From assembly GCF_028283685.1 (NCBI RefSeq), contig NZ_JAPWKF010000003.1:1-64000 (forward strand): 64,000 bases of DNA. Reading direction: 5' to 3'. This document shows positions 27,948 to 35,449 of the stretch, piece after piece. This DNA comes from Edaphobacter sp. Its GTDB lineage: Bacteria; Acidobacteriota; Terriglobia; Terriglobales; Acidobacteriaceae. The position numbers were made by a program, and so were the translations under genes. The notes under the pieces are model-generated. The model searched no databases. It was not told where the DNA came from and saw nothing but the letters and a program-made list of their open reading frames with translations. The number at the start of each line of letters is the position of its first letter. Within the stretch, counting starts at the first letter, position 1.

Positions 27948-28685
27948 ATGCGCGCAGTGCCTCAACACCTAGCCTCTTCCTCACGATGTGCAACGCCCTG
28001 CGCGACCATCTCCCTCCGCACAACTCTCTGCCTCTGCACCTCACTCTTCTTCCGCACAACGCTCTGCCTCTGCGCAGCTCTCTGCCTAAGCACCGCAGCT
28101 GCCGCACAGGCGAAGCAGGCATCCGCACAACAGCATTCCGCACAGCTGATCTCTGCGCAACAAACATCACCATCGGCACAACAGCCGCCATCCTCCGCCA
28201 CGCAACAACCCGCCGGACCACCGCCCGTCAAGATGGGCCTCTGGAACTCCACCACCGTCACCACCATCAGCGGCCTGCAGCTGCCGCCCGCGGTGCTCGA
28301 TCAGCTCAAGTCCATGGGCCGACCCGACCCCACCGCGCCAAGAACCATCAACTCGCAGTCCTGCCTCACCCCCGAGAAGTGGAAGGAGATGTTCACCGCC
28401 GCACAGGACCGCAAAAACTGTACCGTCGCCAACCTGCACCAGGACGACCATGGCATGTCCGGCGACATCACCTGCCAGTCCGGCAGCGGAGGCACCGGCA
28501 ACGCCAAAGGCCATCTCGAGATGACCTTCCTCAACCCCGAAAAGGTCCACGGCACCATGCACATGGAGGCCGTCACCTCCCGTCAGACGCAGCCCATCAT
28601 CGTCGACATGCTCATCGACTCCGCCTACCAGGGCGCCGACTGCCAGGGCATCTCCCCCGACACCCCTAAAGTCATCATGAAGTAG
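27948..28685 (+). CDS. Secreted DUF3617 protein with repeat-rich leader
   Basis: About 245 aa. A long N-terminal region holds a duplicated hydrophobic block (RTTLCLCTSLF then RTTLCLCAALC), followed by a Ser/Ala/Gln-rich linker with repeated SAQQ. The C-terminal DUF3617 domain starts at about KMGLWNSTTVTT and includes the conserved Cys pairs (SCLTPEKW, NCTVANL, ITCQSG, DCQGI). The family is secreted, abundant in Acidobacteria and of unknown function. Start uncertain: ATGs at 27936, 27939 and 27948 share one AAGG. Monocistronic. Confidence 0.78.
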   Translation: MRAVPQHLASSSRCATPCATISLRTTLCLCTSLFFRTTLCLCAALCLSTAAAAQAKQASAQQHSAQLISAQQTSPSAQQPPSSATQQPAGPPPVKMGLWNSTTVTTISGLQLPPAVLDQLKSMGRPDPTAPRTINSQSCLTPEKWKEMFTAAQDRKNCTVANLHQDDHGMSGDITCQSGSGGTGNAKGHLEMTFLNPEKVHGTMHMEAVTSRQTQPIIVDMLIDSAYQGADCQGISPDTPKVIMK

Positions 28686-28722
28686 CCAAATCTAACTCGG
28701 CCTCACGCTTGCTCTTTTGGCT

Positions 28723-28894
28723 TGTCATTCCGTAGCGAACCGGATCCCCGGCGAGCTTGCTCGGGGCAGGAAGCGCCGTGGAGAGATCCGCGTCTCGAAC
28801 CAAACACCGACCACCGGGTGTCGGTGTCCGGGTGTCGGGTGCCCGGGTGTCGGGTGCCCCATTCATGGCGCAAAGCGACATGAGTGGGCCAGCC
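28723..28894 (+). repeat. Long-arm R1 followed by R2 with expanded satellite
   Basis: R1 variant at 28723-28800 with the arm CCCCGGCGAGCTTGCTCGG. At 28814-28856 there are four to five slipped CGGGTGTC/CGGGTGCC units, then the R2 core to 28890. It lies between convergent DUF3617 and NAD(P)-binding genes. Confidence 0.82.
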
Positions 28895-28921
28895 ACAACC
28901 CCCTCAAGCAAAGCCCCTCTC

Positions 28922-29563
28922 TCAATAGCTCAGATAAACACCCTTCCGCACCCACTCCCGTCCTTCCACCTGCCGCATCATGAACTCCGCCACATCCTCC
29001 CGCGAGATCCACCCTCCATTGCGCGGCAACGCCTCCCCATCCACCCGGTAGCTCCCCTTCGCCCTCCCATTCGTCAGCATCGGAGGCATCACCATCGTCC
29101 AGTCCAGCCCGCTCGACGACAGCCGCAGATACTGCACCGTCTGCTCATGCACCGGCCACTTCAGCGCCGTCCGGTAGACCACCCTCTCCACCAGCCACCG
29201 CCGCCACGCCGGCTGCAACTTCAGCGAATCCCCCCGCGCCCCCGCCGAGCCCAGCGCGATCACCCGCCCTGGACCCTTCTCCCGCATCACCGCCACCAGC
29301 ACCGGAATCGCCCTCGGCAGCACATTCTCATTCCGCAGCGGAGAGTGCGCCCCCAGCGCGCTCAGCACCACCTCCGACCCCTCCAGCGCCCTCGCCACAT
29401 CCTCCGGCTCGAACACGCTGCCCTGCACCACACGAACTTTTTCTTTAAATCGAAGCTCCGCCGGACGCCGAACCAGGGCCGTTACCTCGTACCCGGCCGC
29501 CAGCGACCGCTCCGTCAACAGGCCTCCGGTCGCGCCGTTAGCCCCCAGGATCGTCACACGCAC
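28922..29563 (-). CDS. NAD(P)-binding oxidoreductase-like protein (atypical SDR)
   Basis: 213 aa. N-terminal dinucleotide motif ILGANGATGG (residues 5-14), then LVRRPAEL (NADP-preferring Arg pair), VLSALGAHSP, and VIALGSAGARGDS. Fits NAD(P)H-binding PF13460 proteins (biliverdin-reductase-B/NmrA-like). No YxxxK catalytic pair is evident. Such proteins are reductases, isomerases or redox sensors; the role here is unknown. Transcribed away from the dnaN upstream region. Confidence 0.82.
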   Translation of the reverse strand: MRVTILGANGATGGLLTERSLAAGYEVTALVRRPAELRFKEKVRVVQGSVFEPEDVARALEGSEVVLSALGAHSPLRNENVLPRAIPVLVAVMREKGPGRVIALGSAGARGDSLKLQPAWRRWLVERVVYRTALKWPVHEQTVQYLRLSSSGLDWTMVMPPMLTNGRAKGSYRVDGEALPRNGGWISREDVAEFMMRQVEGREWVRKGVYLSY

Positions 29564-30211
29564 GCGATCTCTCCCTTTTCACCTGTAACCGGATATTGGA
29601 CGAGTTATCCTCGGTTTCCGCATGCCGCTGTTGAAAAATAGCTTTATATAAATCCCTCTAGAAAAACCGCTTGACCGCTTAATTCATTAAGCGCGGGTAG
29701 ATTTCCGCACCGGTTTTCCGCACCGCCTGTGGAAACCGTGGATAATTTCGGACGCTTTTCCGGGTTTCCCTCCCACTTTCCCCTTAATGCTTTCGGGGGG
29801 GCCACGTTTTCTAAAACGGGACACGAACCTTAAGTGCTTTAAATAAAAGACATTGGCACGTTATCCACTTTTCAGCAGACAACGGTTACGGAGACGATCT
29901 CTATATCCCCTTTTAAAGTCTTTTCTTCTTAATCTTCCCTCGCGCTGCGCTTCCGTTTTCCTCGCCGCTTCGCTCAGCCGCGCCCCGCACCCCATCCCGG
30001 CCCTTCACACATCGTCAAACGCCTTCCTTATAAGAGGAGCGGATCTCCTCAGTTTCCGCATTGGGCCTCCGTTTTGCACATCGCAGCGCACCCTTCCCGC
30101 GCCCTAGAATCAGCAAGGCAATCAAACACACTCCTGCCCACCCGATCCGCGCTCTGCCCGGCCTGTTTCGGTGTTACATTTTGGGCAGGTACTGCTTTTC
30201 AACAGCCTGCG
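29564..30211. other. AT-rich gap with DnaA-box-like sites upstream of dnaN (possible origin or dnaN control region)
   Basis: 648 bases without a convincing gene, and much more AT-rich than the surroundings up to about 29940. DnaA-box-like nonamers: TTATCCTCG (29605), TGTGGAAAC (29728), CGTGGATAA (29737, complement TTATCCACG) and TTATCCACT (29861). TTTCCGCA occurs near 29615, 29702, 29715 and 30053. A palindrome sits at 29676-29693, and pyrimidine-rich tracts run from 29905 to 29960. These are features of bacterial origins and of DnaA-controlled promoters. Against an origin: plus-strand composition stays C-rich on both sides, and dnaA is not here. Confidence 0.5.
29676..29693. promoter_or_regulatory. 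18-bp palindrome CGCTTAAT-TC-ATTAAGCG
   Basis: Perfect 8-bp arms around a two-base centre in the AT-rich dnaN upstream region. It could be an operator for a dimeric regulator or an origin-associated motif. No second copy was noticed in the window. Confidence 0.45.
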
Positions 30212-31405
30212 ATGGGGGATCACGTGACGACAGCAACCCAGGACTCCGAGATGAACGCCAACACTGCCGCTACCGGCAACCTCGAGATCACCGTCTCCCG
30301 CGCCGAGCTCCTCCGCGAGCTCACGGCAGCCCAGTCCGTCGTCGAGCGCAAGACCACCATCCCCATCCTCTCCAACTTCCTCTTCGAAGCCACCGAGGAA
30401 GGTACCCTCACCATCACCGCCACCGACCTCGACCAGTCGCTCAAGACCTCCTGCGCCGCCAAGGTCAAGAAGCCCGGTGCCTGCACCATCCCCGCGCGCA
30501 AGCTTTACGACTACATCAAGCTCCTGCCCGAAGGCGACATCTCCATCAAGCTGATGGACAACCACTGGGTCCAGATCCGCGCCGGCCGTTCCAACACCAA
30601 GATGGTCGGCATGGCCCGCGCCAACTACCCCCAGGTGCCCGAGTTTCCCGCCGCCGGCTTCGTCAAGCTGCCCACCGCCAGCCTCAAGAACATGGTCTCG
30701 AAGACCATCTTTTCCATCTCCAGCGAAGAGTCGCGCTACACCCTCAACGGCGCCCTGCTGGTCCTCAAGGCCGAGTCCATGGCCATGGTCGCCACCGACG
30801 GACACCGCCTCGCCCACATCGAAAAGCTCGGCGAGAACCTAGAAGGTATCCAGGGCGAAAAGAAGACCCTCATCCCCCGCAAGGCGCTCGGCGAGCTGCA
30901 GGGCCTGCTCAACAACACCGAGTCCACCGACATCGACTTTGCCGACGACGACCAGACCCTCTTCTTCAAGGTCGGCGGCCGCGTCCTCACCAGCCGCAAG
31001 CTCACCGGCCAGTTCCCCAACTACGAGGCCGTTCTTCCGCGCGACAACAACAAGTTCGTCATCGTCCGCAGCGAAGACCTCATGAGCGCCATCCAGCGCG
31101 TCGCCCAGTTCGCCGACGAGCGCTCCGGAGCCATCAAGATCCGCCTCGAGCAGAACGAGCTCAAGCTCAGCTCCTCCTCCACCGACGCCGGTGAGTCCGA
31201 GGACTCCATCGAGACCCCCTACAACTACGACCCCCTCGTCGTCGGCTTCAACAGCCAGTACCTCATCGACTTCCTCAAGGCCATCGGCAACACCGGCGAG
31301 GTCCGCCTCGAGTTCAAGGACGCCCAGTCCGCCGGCCAGATGCGCCCCGAAGACGGCAACGAAGAGGTCCGCTACCGCTACATCCTCATGCCCATGCGCA
31401 TCTGA
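30212..31405 (+). CDS. dnaN: DNA polymerase III beta subunit (sliding clamp)
   Basis: 397 aa from ATG 30212, or 384 aa from ATG 30251, which has AGG nine bases upstream. Three clamp domains are recognisable: LEITVSRAELLRELTAAQSVV and VERKTTIPILSN (domain 1), VATDGHRLAHIEK (domain 2), and the C-terminal YRYILMPMRI end. The protein encircles DNA and tethers polymerase III. About 10-30 residues at the N-terminus exceed the usual 366-380 aa, so the shorter start is credible. Followed by an intrinsic terminator. dnaA is absent nearby. Confidence 0.96.
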   Translation: MGDHVTTATQDSEMNANTAATGNLEITVSRAELLRELTAAQSVVERKTTIPILSNFLFEATEEGTLTITATDLDQSLKTSCAAKVKKPGACTIPARKLYDYIKLLPEGDISIKLMDNHWVQIRAGRSNTKMVGMARANYPQVPEFPAAGFVKLPTASLKNMVSKTIFSISSEESRYTLNGALLVLKAESMAMVATDGHRLAHIEKLGENLEGIQGEKKTLIPRKALGELQGLLNNTESTDIDFADDDQTLFFKVGGRVLTSRKLTGQFPNYEAVLPRDNNKFVIVRSEDLMSAIQRVAQFADERSGAIKIRLEQNELKLSSSSTDAGESEDSIETPYNYDPLVVGFNSQYLIDFLKAIGNTGEVRLEFKDAQSAGQMRPEDGNEEVRYRYILMPMRI

Positions 31406-31439
31406 TTCCTCCGTGGAGGACGGTAAACAACATTTCAAG

Positions 31440-31462
31440 GCGCGCCAAACGGCGCGCTTTTT
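31440..31462 (+). terminator. Rho-independent terminator of dnaN
   Basis: GCGCGCC (31440-31446), loop AAAC, GGCGCGC (31451-31457), then TTTTT (31458-31462). It lies about 35 bases after the dnaN stop. Confidence 0.85.
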
Positions 31463-31487
31463 CCTTCGATAAATCGGCACTTCCTGT

Positions 31488-31602
31488 TGTCATTTCGCCG
31501 CGCAGCGAAGAAATCTGCTTTCTTCCACCCAACCCAAAATCCTGTCATCCCGACCGAAGCGAAGCGTTGGGGTTGAAAGAAACGGTTTTTCGAACTTCGG
31601 AC
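31488..31602 (+). repeat. R3 followed by R1
   Basis: R3 at 31488-31530 (TTGTCATTTCG ... GAAGAAATCTGCTTTC) and a diverged R1 at 31542-31602 (GTCATCCCGACCGAAGC start). It fills the gap between the dnaN terminator and the GyrI-like gene. Confidence 0.78.
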
Positions 31603-31667
31603 TCCTCCCTGACCCTCAATCCCGGAAAATCTCCCCGGAAGAAGATTAAAATCAATAAGTAACCCTC

Positions 31668-32135
31668 ATGATCACGACCCCGGAAATCGTCTCCTCCCCC
31701 GAACAAACAGTCGCGTACATCCACCTCCTCATCCCCGGCCAGGAGATCGCCACCGCCCTCCCCGCCGCGCTCAACGAGCTCCGCGACACCCTCCACGACC
31801 AGCAGATCGCCATCACCGGCCCCTGGTACTCCTGGCATCTCCGCTGCCCCCGCGAGACCTTCGACGTCCGCATCACCATGCCCATCGCGCGCGCCGTCCA
31901 GCCCACCGGACGTGTCGAAGCAGGCACCCGCGAAGCCGCCACAGTCCTCCGCACCACCTATACCGGCAACTACACCAGCCTCCCCGGCGCCTGGGGCGAG
32001 TTCCACGACTGGATCGACAAAAACTCCTCCCACCAGAAGCTCCGTGCCGACCTCTGGGAGGTCTACCTCGTCTGCCCCGACACCAGCCCCAGCCCCACCG
32101 ACTGGCTCACCGAGATGAACCGCCCCATAGCCTGA
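31668..32135 (+). CDS. GyrI-like / AraC effector-binding domain protein
   Basis: 155 aa stand-alone small-molecule-binding domain. It shows VAYIHLLIPGQEI, a mid-section with FDVRITMPIARAV, the conserved TTYTGNYTSLPGAWGEFHDW stretch (about 100-119), and a final WEVYLVCPDTSP strand. This is the double-SHS2 fold of GyrI and the BmrR/Rob effector domains. It lacks a DNA-binding domain. Possible drug-binding or small-molecule hydrolase role; ligand unknown. ATG 31668 has GGAAGAAG about 25 bases upstream only. Confidence 0.78.
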   Translation: MITTPEIVSSPEQTVAYIHLLIPGQEIATALPAALNELRDTLHDQQIAITGPWYSWHLRCPRETFDVRITMPIARAVQPTGRVEAGTREAATVLRTTYTGNYTSLPGAWGEFHDWIDKNSSHQKLRADLWEVYLVCPDTSPSPTDWLTEMNRPIA

Positions 32136-32303
32136 CCGGGCACCCCGGCACAAATTCCCGTAACGGTCCGTATCCCCCAAAAAGGTAACTAACCCAGCAG
32201 GGTACTGTCGGTTACAATTCATTCAATGTAAATGGCGATCGTTGAATCCCATTCGCGTCCCCGCATCACCCGTTCGTGAATCCACCCCAGGAGACCGTCA
32301 ATT

Positions 32304-33047
32304 TTGGCCTTGACGCCTTCATCTCTTCGTTCCTTTGTCTGCACCCGCAGACTCGCCGTCCTGTGCGCCGTCCTCCTCATGGGAGTGCTCCCCTCCTCGG
32401 CTGCCACGCGCAAGTCTTCCGCCCGCAGACACCCCGGACTGCACCGCCTGACGCATGCCTTCGTCAACGTGGCGCTCCCCGGCGCAGGGCTCCTCCCGGA
32501 CGAGGAAGATGATCTCCCCACCGACGGCCAGCAGTATGAGCTCAAGCTCGTCCGCGCCTACACCGGCGAGGTCATCGACGTGGTCTACCGCATCGGCGAC
32601 ACCTACATCCCCGACGCCCTCGACAAGCTCAACCAGTTCCTGCGCGACAGCCACAACGAGGAGGTCACCTCCTTCGATCCGCGCACCTTCGACGTCCTGC
32701 ACACCATGCTCGCCAAGGTCGGCAAGGCCGGCAGCAGCGTCAACATCCTCTCCGCCTACCGCACCCAGGAGACGAACGACACGCTGCGCGAGAGCGGCAG
32801 CACCAACGCCGCCCTGCACTCCCAGCACATTGAGGCCAAGGCGCTCGACATCCGCGTCCCCGGCGTCTCCGCGCCCACCCTGCGCGACGCCGCTCTCTCC
32901 CTCGACGCCGGCGGAGTCGGCTACTACCCCCGCAGCCAGTTCATCCACGTCGACGTAGGCCCCGTCCGCCAGTGGACCTACTCCCCCCACGCCCACCGCG
33001 TCTCCCGCCACACCCATCGCCGCTCCAGCCACTCCAAAAGCAGCTAG
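32304..33047 (+). CDS. Exported DUF882 (YcbK-like) peptidase-M15-fold protein
   Basis: 247 aa from TTG 32304, which has AGGAG ten bases upstream; no ATG precedes the signal peptide (LAVLCAVLLMGVLPSSAA). Conserved DUF882 features: ILSAYRTQETNDTLR (Tyr-Arg), the metal-ligand region SQHIEAKALDIRVPG (SxH...D), and GGVGYYPRSQFIHVDVGPVR ending with W. In M15/DUF882 enzymes these His and Asp residues bind zinc, so a role in peptidoglycan cross-bridge or L,D-bond cleavage is likely. A His/Arg/Ser-rich basic tail of about 20 residues is unusual. Confidence 0.88.
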   Translation: MALTPSSLRSFVCTRRLAVLCAVLLMGVLPSSAATRKSSARRHPGLHRLTHAFVNVALPGAGLLPDEEDDLPTDGQQYELKLVRAYTGEVIDVVYRIGDTYIPDALDKLNQFLRDSHNEEVTSFDPRTFDVLHTMLAKVGKAGSSVNILSAYRTQETNDTLRESGSTNAALHSQHIEAKALDIRVPGVSAPTLRDAALSLDAGGVGYYPRSQFIHVDVGPVRQWTYSPHAHRVSRHTHRRSSHSKSS

Positions 33048-33141
33048 GTAAGCCAGAAGCAACCAGGTAAGCGAGAGCAGCCAGGCAAGGCACGCCCAAA
33101 ACTAACCCACCCTCACCATTCAGCCGATAAATCCCGCAGCA

Positions 33142-33489
33142 ATGCCTGCGACCCCACGAGAACGCCGCCGCTCCCCGCGCCACCGCGCCCAGGGCCCGGT
33201 CGAATTCCGCATCGAGAACTGGCACCTCCGCCGCGGCCGCATCCTGAACCTCTGCCTCCAGGGCTGCCTCATCGAACCGCAGCACGCCACCGACTGCATC
33301 CCCGGCGACACGCTCGATCTGCGCTTCGAGATCCATCGCCTGGCCTTCCGCGCGCGAGCCATCGTGCGCAGCCATCACCCCGGCGGCCGCCTCGGCGTCG
33401 AGATCACGGAACTCAGCCCACGCAGCCACGTCCGCCTGCAGCAGCTCATCGCTGAACTCGCCGAAGCGAAGCAGAACAATCCTGGTTAG
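33142..33489 (+). CDS. PilZ-domain protein (c-di-GMP binding)
   Basis: 115 aa. First c-di-GMP motif RRSPRHR (residues 9-15). The second motif, normally D/NxSxxG, appears as NLCLQG (about 36-41), with Cys in place of Ser. The barrel strands follow (DTLDLRFEIHRLAFRARAIV, GRLGVEI). A c-di-GMP receptor role is known for the family; the Ser-to-Cys change may alter affinity. A GGDEF protein lies at 59221-60579, too far to call a functional link. Monocistronic. Confidence 0.85.
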   Translation: MPATPRERRRSPRHRAQGPVEFRIENWHLRRGRILNLCLQGCLIEPQHATDCIPGDTLDLRFEIHRLAFRARAIVRSHHPGGRLGVEITELSPRSHVRLQQLIAELAEAKQNNPG

Positions 33490-33578
33490 GAACCGTCAGC
33501 CTCCCACTGGAAGGCCTCATTTAAAGGCACATGGAACACATGGGCTATACGAAACGCAGCCTCCAGCGAAGGCGAGTC

Positions 33579-33622
33579 CTGTCACTCCACAGCGTAGAGG
33601 TGGAATCTGCTTTCTTCGACCA
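33579..33622 (+). repeat. Dispersed repeat R3
   Basis: TGTCACTCCACAGCG ... GGAATCTGCTTTCTTCGACC upstream of rnpA. Confidence 0.7.
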
Positions 33623-33673
33623 AGCCCCCCTGCGGTATCCCACCCGCACCGGCAAAGCGTTTAAACTCAAAGC

Positions 33674-34036
33674 ATGACCCCGCTCATCTTCCGCCTGCGC
33701 AAACACGCCGACTACCAGCGCGTCTACCAGGCCAGCCGTAAGCAGTTCTCCAAACAGATGAGCTTCTTCGTCGCCGCACGTCCGGCCGACTGCACCTTCA
33801 CCGAGCCCAGCCCCCGCATCGGCCTCACCGTCGGCAAGGTTATGGGCAAGGCCCACGACCGCAACCGCATCAAGCGCCGCATGCGCGAGGCCGTGCGCAA
33901 AAACCTCCCCGAACTCACCGCCCCGGTCGACGTCATCCTGCACCCCCGCCGCTCTGTCATCGATCTCGACTTCGCCGCCCTCACCCGCGAGGTCGCCCAG
34001 GTCTTCCGCACCATCCAGAAGACCGCCACCAGGTAA
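33674..34036 (+). CDS. rnpA: Ribonuclease P protein component
   Basis: 120 aa. Basic protein that binds the RNase P RNA for tRNA 5' maturation. N-terminal FRLRKHADYQRVYQ, the RNA-binding signature RNRIKRRMRE at residues 63-72, and the hydrophobic strand VDVILHPRRSVIDLDF. Normal length. rpmH, its usual upstream partner, was searched for in 33490-33673 and is not there. yidD follows after a DedA-like gene on the other strand, so the classic rpmH-rnpA-yidD-yidC cluster is broken up. Confidence 0.95.
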   Translation: MTPLIFRLRKHADYQRVYQASRKQFSKQMSFFVAARPADCTFTEPSPRIGLTVGKVMGKAHDRNRIKRRMREAVRKNLPELTAPVDVILHPRRSVIDLDFAALTREVAQVFRTIQKTATR

Positions 34037-34176
34037 CTCCATCCGACTTACTACCCCTTGTCATTTCAACGCGCGCCTGCGCAGACAACAGTCAGTCTCA
34101 AGGCAGCGGAATCACTTTATGTCGGCTTGTGAAAGCGATGAGCTTGGATGAGAGTGTTGGACAGGAGCCGTCGTGC

Positions 34177-34854
34177 CTAAACCAAGTCGGCATCCGACGA
34201 CGTGTCTTCTTCGCCGTCAGCGTTGGTTTTGCGGCGGCGACCGAAGAGTCTGCGAGTGATAGACACGGCAAGCACGACGAGCAGCAGGCCGGCGCAGGTG
34301 AGGAAGAGGGCGGCGTGTTCATCGAACTCCCGATGAACAGTGTGGATGATGGTTGCGCCGTAGACGACGGCGATGATGGAGACGAGCAGGAAGCGGAGGA
34401 ATTTTCCGCAGAAGATACCGGCAGCGTAGGGAAGGGGCTTCACCTCGAAGACACCGGCTGCGAACTCGAAGACCTTCAGCGGAAAGGGTGTGGGCAACAT
34501 CGCGGCAATGGCGATGACGAAGAACTCCTGCCGGGCGAAGCGGTCGCGGAGTTGCTCGTATCGCTTGCGGTTGATGCGTTTGAGGAGGAAGATCTCTCCT
34601 CCGGCCCGTGCGATGTAGTAAGGGATAAGGCTGCCGAGAGCAGAGCCGAATGCGGCCACGAGCGCGTAAAGGACAAGCCGGGGGCGGTTTCCGTTCACGT
34701 AACCGATGAGGACGAGGTCGAAGGCGGGCGGGATGGGAAAGATACCGGAATCGATGAAGGAGAGGCCGCCCAGACCCCAGATACCGAAGGGTTTGAGCAC
34801 CGCCATGATCCAAATCGCGGCTTTGCGGAACCAGATGACAGGATGAAGTTTCAC
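34177..34854 (-). CDS. DedA/VTT-domain membrane protein (YqaA-like)
   Basis: 225 aa integral membrane protein with the VTT/SNARE-associated domain: FIDSGIFPIPPAFDLVLIGY (re-entrant loop with the conserved Pro pair), GSALGSLIPYYIARAGGE, and FFVIAIAAMLPTPFPLKVFE. DedA proteins are lipid scramblases or undecaprenyl-phosphate/membrane homeostasis factors. It interrupts rnpA and yidD on the opposite strand. Its DNA is G-rich on the plus strand, opposite to all flanking DNA, so the segment may have been inverted or inserted. Confidence 0.88.
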   Translation of the reverse strand: MKLHPVIWFRKAAIWIMAVLKPFGIWGLGGLSFIDSGIFPIPPAFDLVLIGYVNGNRPRLVLYALVAAFGSALGSLIPYYIARAGGEIFLLKRINRKRYEQLRDRFARQEFFVIAIAAMLPTPFPLKVFEFAAGVFEVKPLPYAAGIFCGKFLRFLLVSIIAVVYGATIIHTVHREFDEHAALFLTCAGLLLVVLAVSITRRLFGRRRKTNADGEEDTSSDADLV

Positions 34855-35067
34855 GGTATCGCTTTTAGTCTACCGGGGCTGGCCGGAAGGCTTTCGAGGA
34901 GGGTGTCGTTGGAGGTGTAGTGAGGACGGAAGCTCAATCCTCAGGCTTCCATTCCACCGTTTGTCGCCAGGAACGAAAATCCCGGCCGAAAAAGTAGGTC
35001 GCTGGCATCGAATTCGCCCATTTCAGGCTGCAGAAATACACTCGATAGAAGTCATCCACTCAGCGCC

Positions 35068-35307
35068 ATGCCCGAAGAACCCTCCCCAGCCGCGCTCGCC
35101 ATCTTCCGCTTCTACAAGAACGTCCTCTCCCCCGTGCTGCACACCCTCAGCCCCTCGCAGTGCCTCTATCTCCCCACCTGCTCTGAGTATGCCTACATCG
35201 CGCTCACCCGCTTCGGCCCCGTCCGCGGCACCTGGCTCGCCCTGCGCCGCCTCGCCCGCTGCCACCCCTTCGCCAAGGGCGGCCTCGACCCCGTCCCCGA
35301 CCGCTGA
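35068..35307 (+). CDS. yidD: Membrane protein insertion efficiency factor YidD
   Basis: 79 aa. Signature [20 protein letters not shown], then [11 protein letters not shown] and the [13 protein letters not shown] end, as in all YidD proteins. It assists YidC-dependent membrane protein insertion at the inner membrane. yidC is not adjacent. Its last codons are the first unit of a tandem repeat that continues after the stop. Confidence 0.95.
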   Translation: MPEEPSPAALAIFRFYKNVLSPVLHTLSPSQCLYLPTCSEYAYIALTRFGPVRGTWLALRRLARCHPFAKGGLDPVPDR

Positions 35308-35384
35308 CGCTTCAGATAATCGCTGAGGCTTCCAGATAATCGTTGAGGCTTTCAGATAGATGACGCTTCCTGACCGCTGAGGCA
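35302..35384 (+). repeat. About four tandem copies of a 20-bp unit at the end of yidD
   Basis: Units: CGCTGACGCTTCAGATAAT (35302), CGCTGAGGCTTCCAGATAAT (35321), CGTTGAGGCTTTCAGATAGA (35341), then the partial pieces TGACGCTTCCTGAC and CGCTGAGGC to 35384. Copies differ at a few bases. The first includes the yidD stop codon, so the array grew from coding DNA by slippage or unequal recombination. Confidence 0.85.
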
Positions 35385-35449
35385 CACACAACCCAGCCGC
35401 TGATCACGCAACGTATTGAAGCCGCTCCCCGGAGAGGCCATAATGTCCC

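Noticed and set aside
29564-30211. Calling this gap oriC with confidence
   Set aside because: DnaA-box-like sites and AT-richness are present, but strand composition does not reverse here and dnaA is missing; kept only as a possibility.
33490-33673. rpmH (ribosomal protein L34) expected before rnpA
   Set aside because: All frames were read; none gives the L34 sequence. Only an R3 repeat is present.
35302-35384. Short CRISPR array
   Set aside because: Units are directly adjacent with no spacers and only four imperfect copies.
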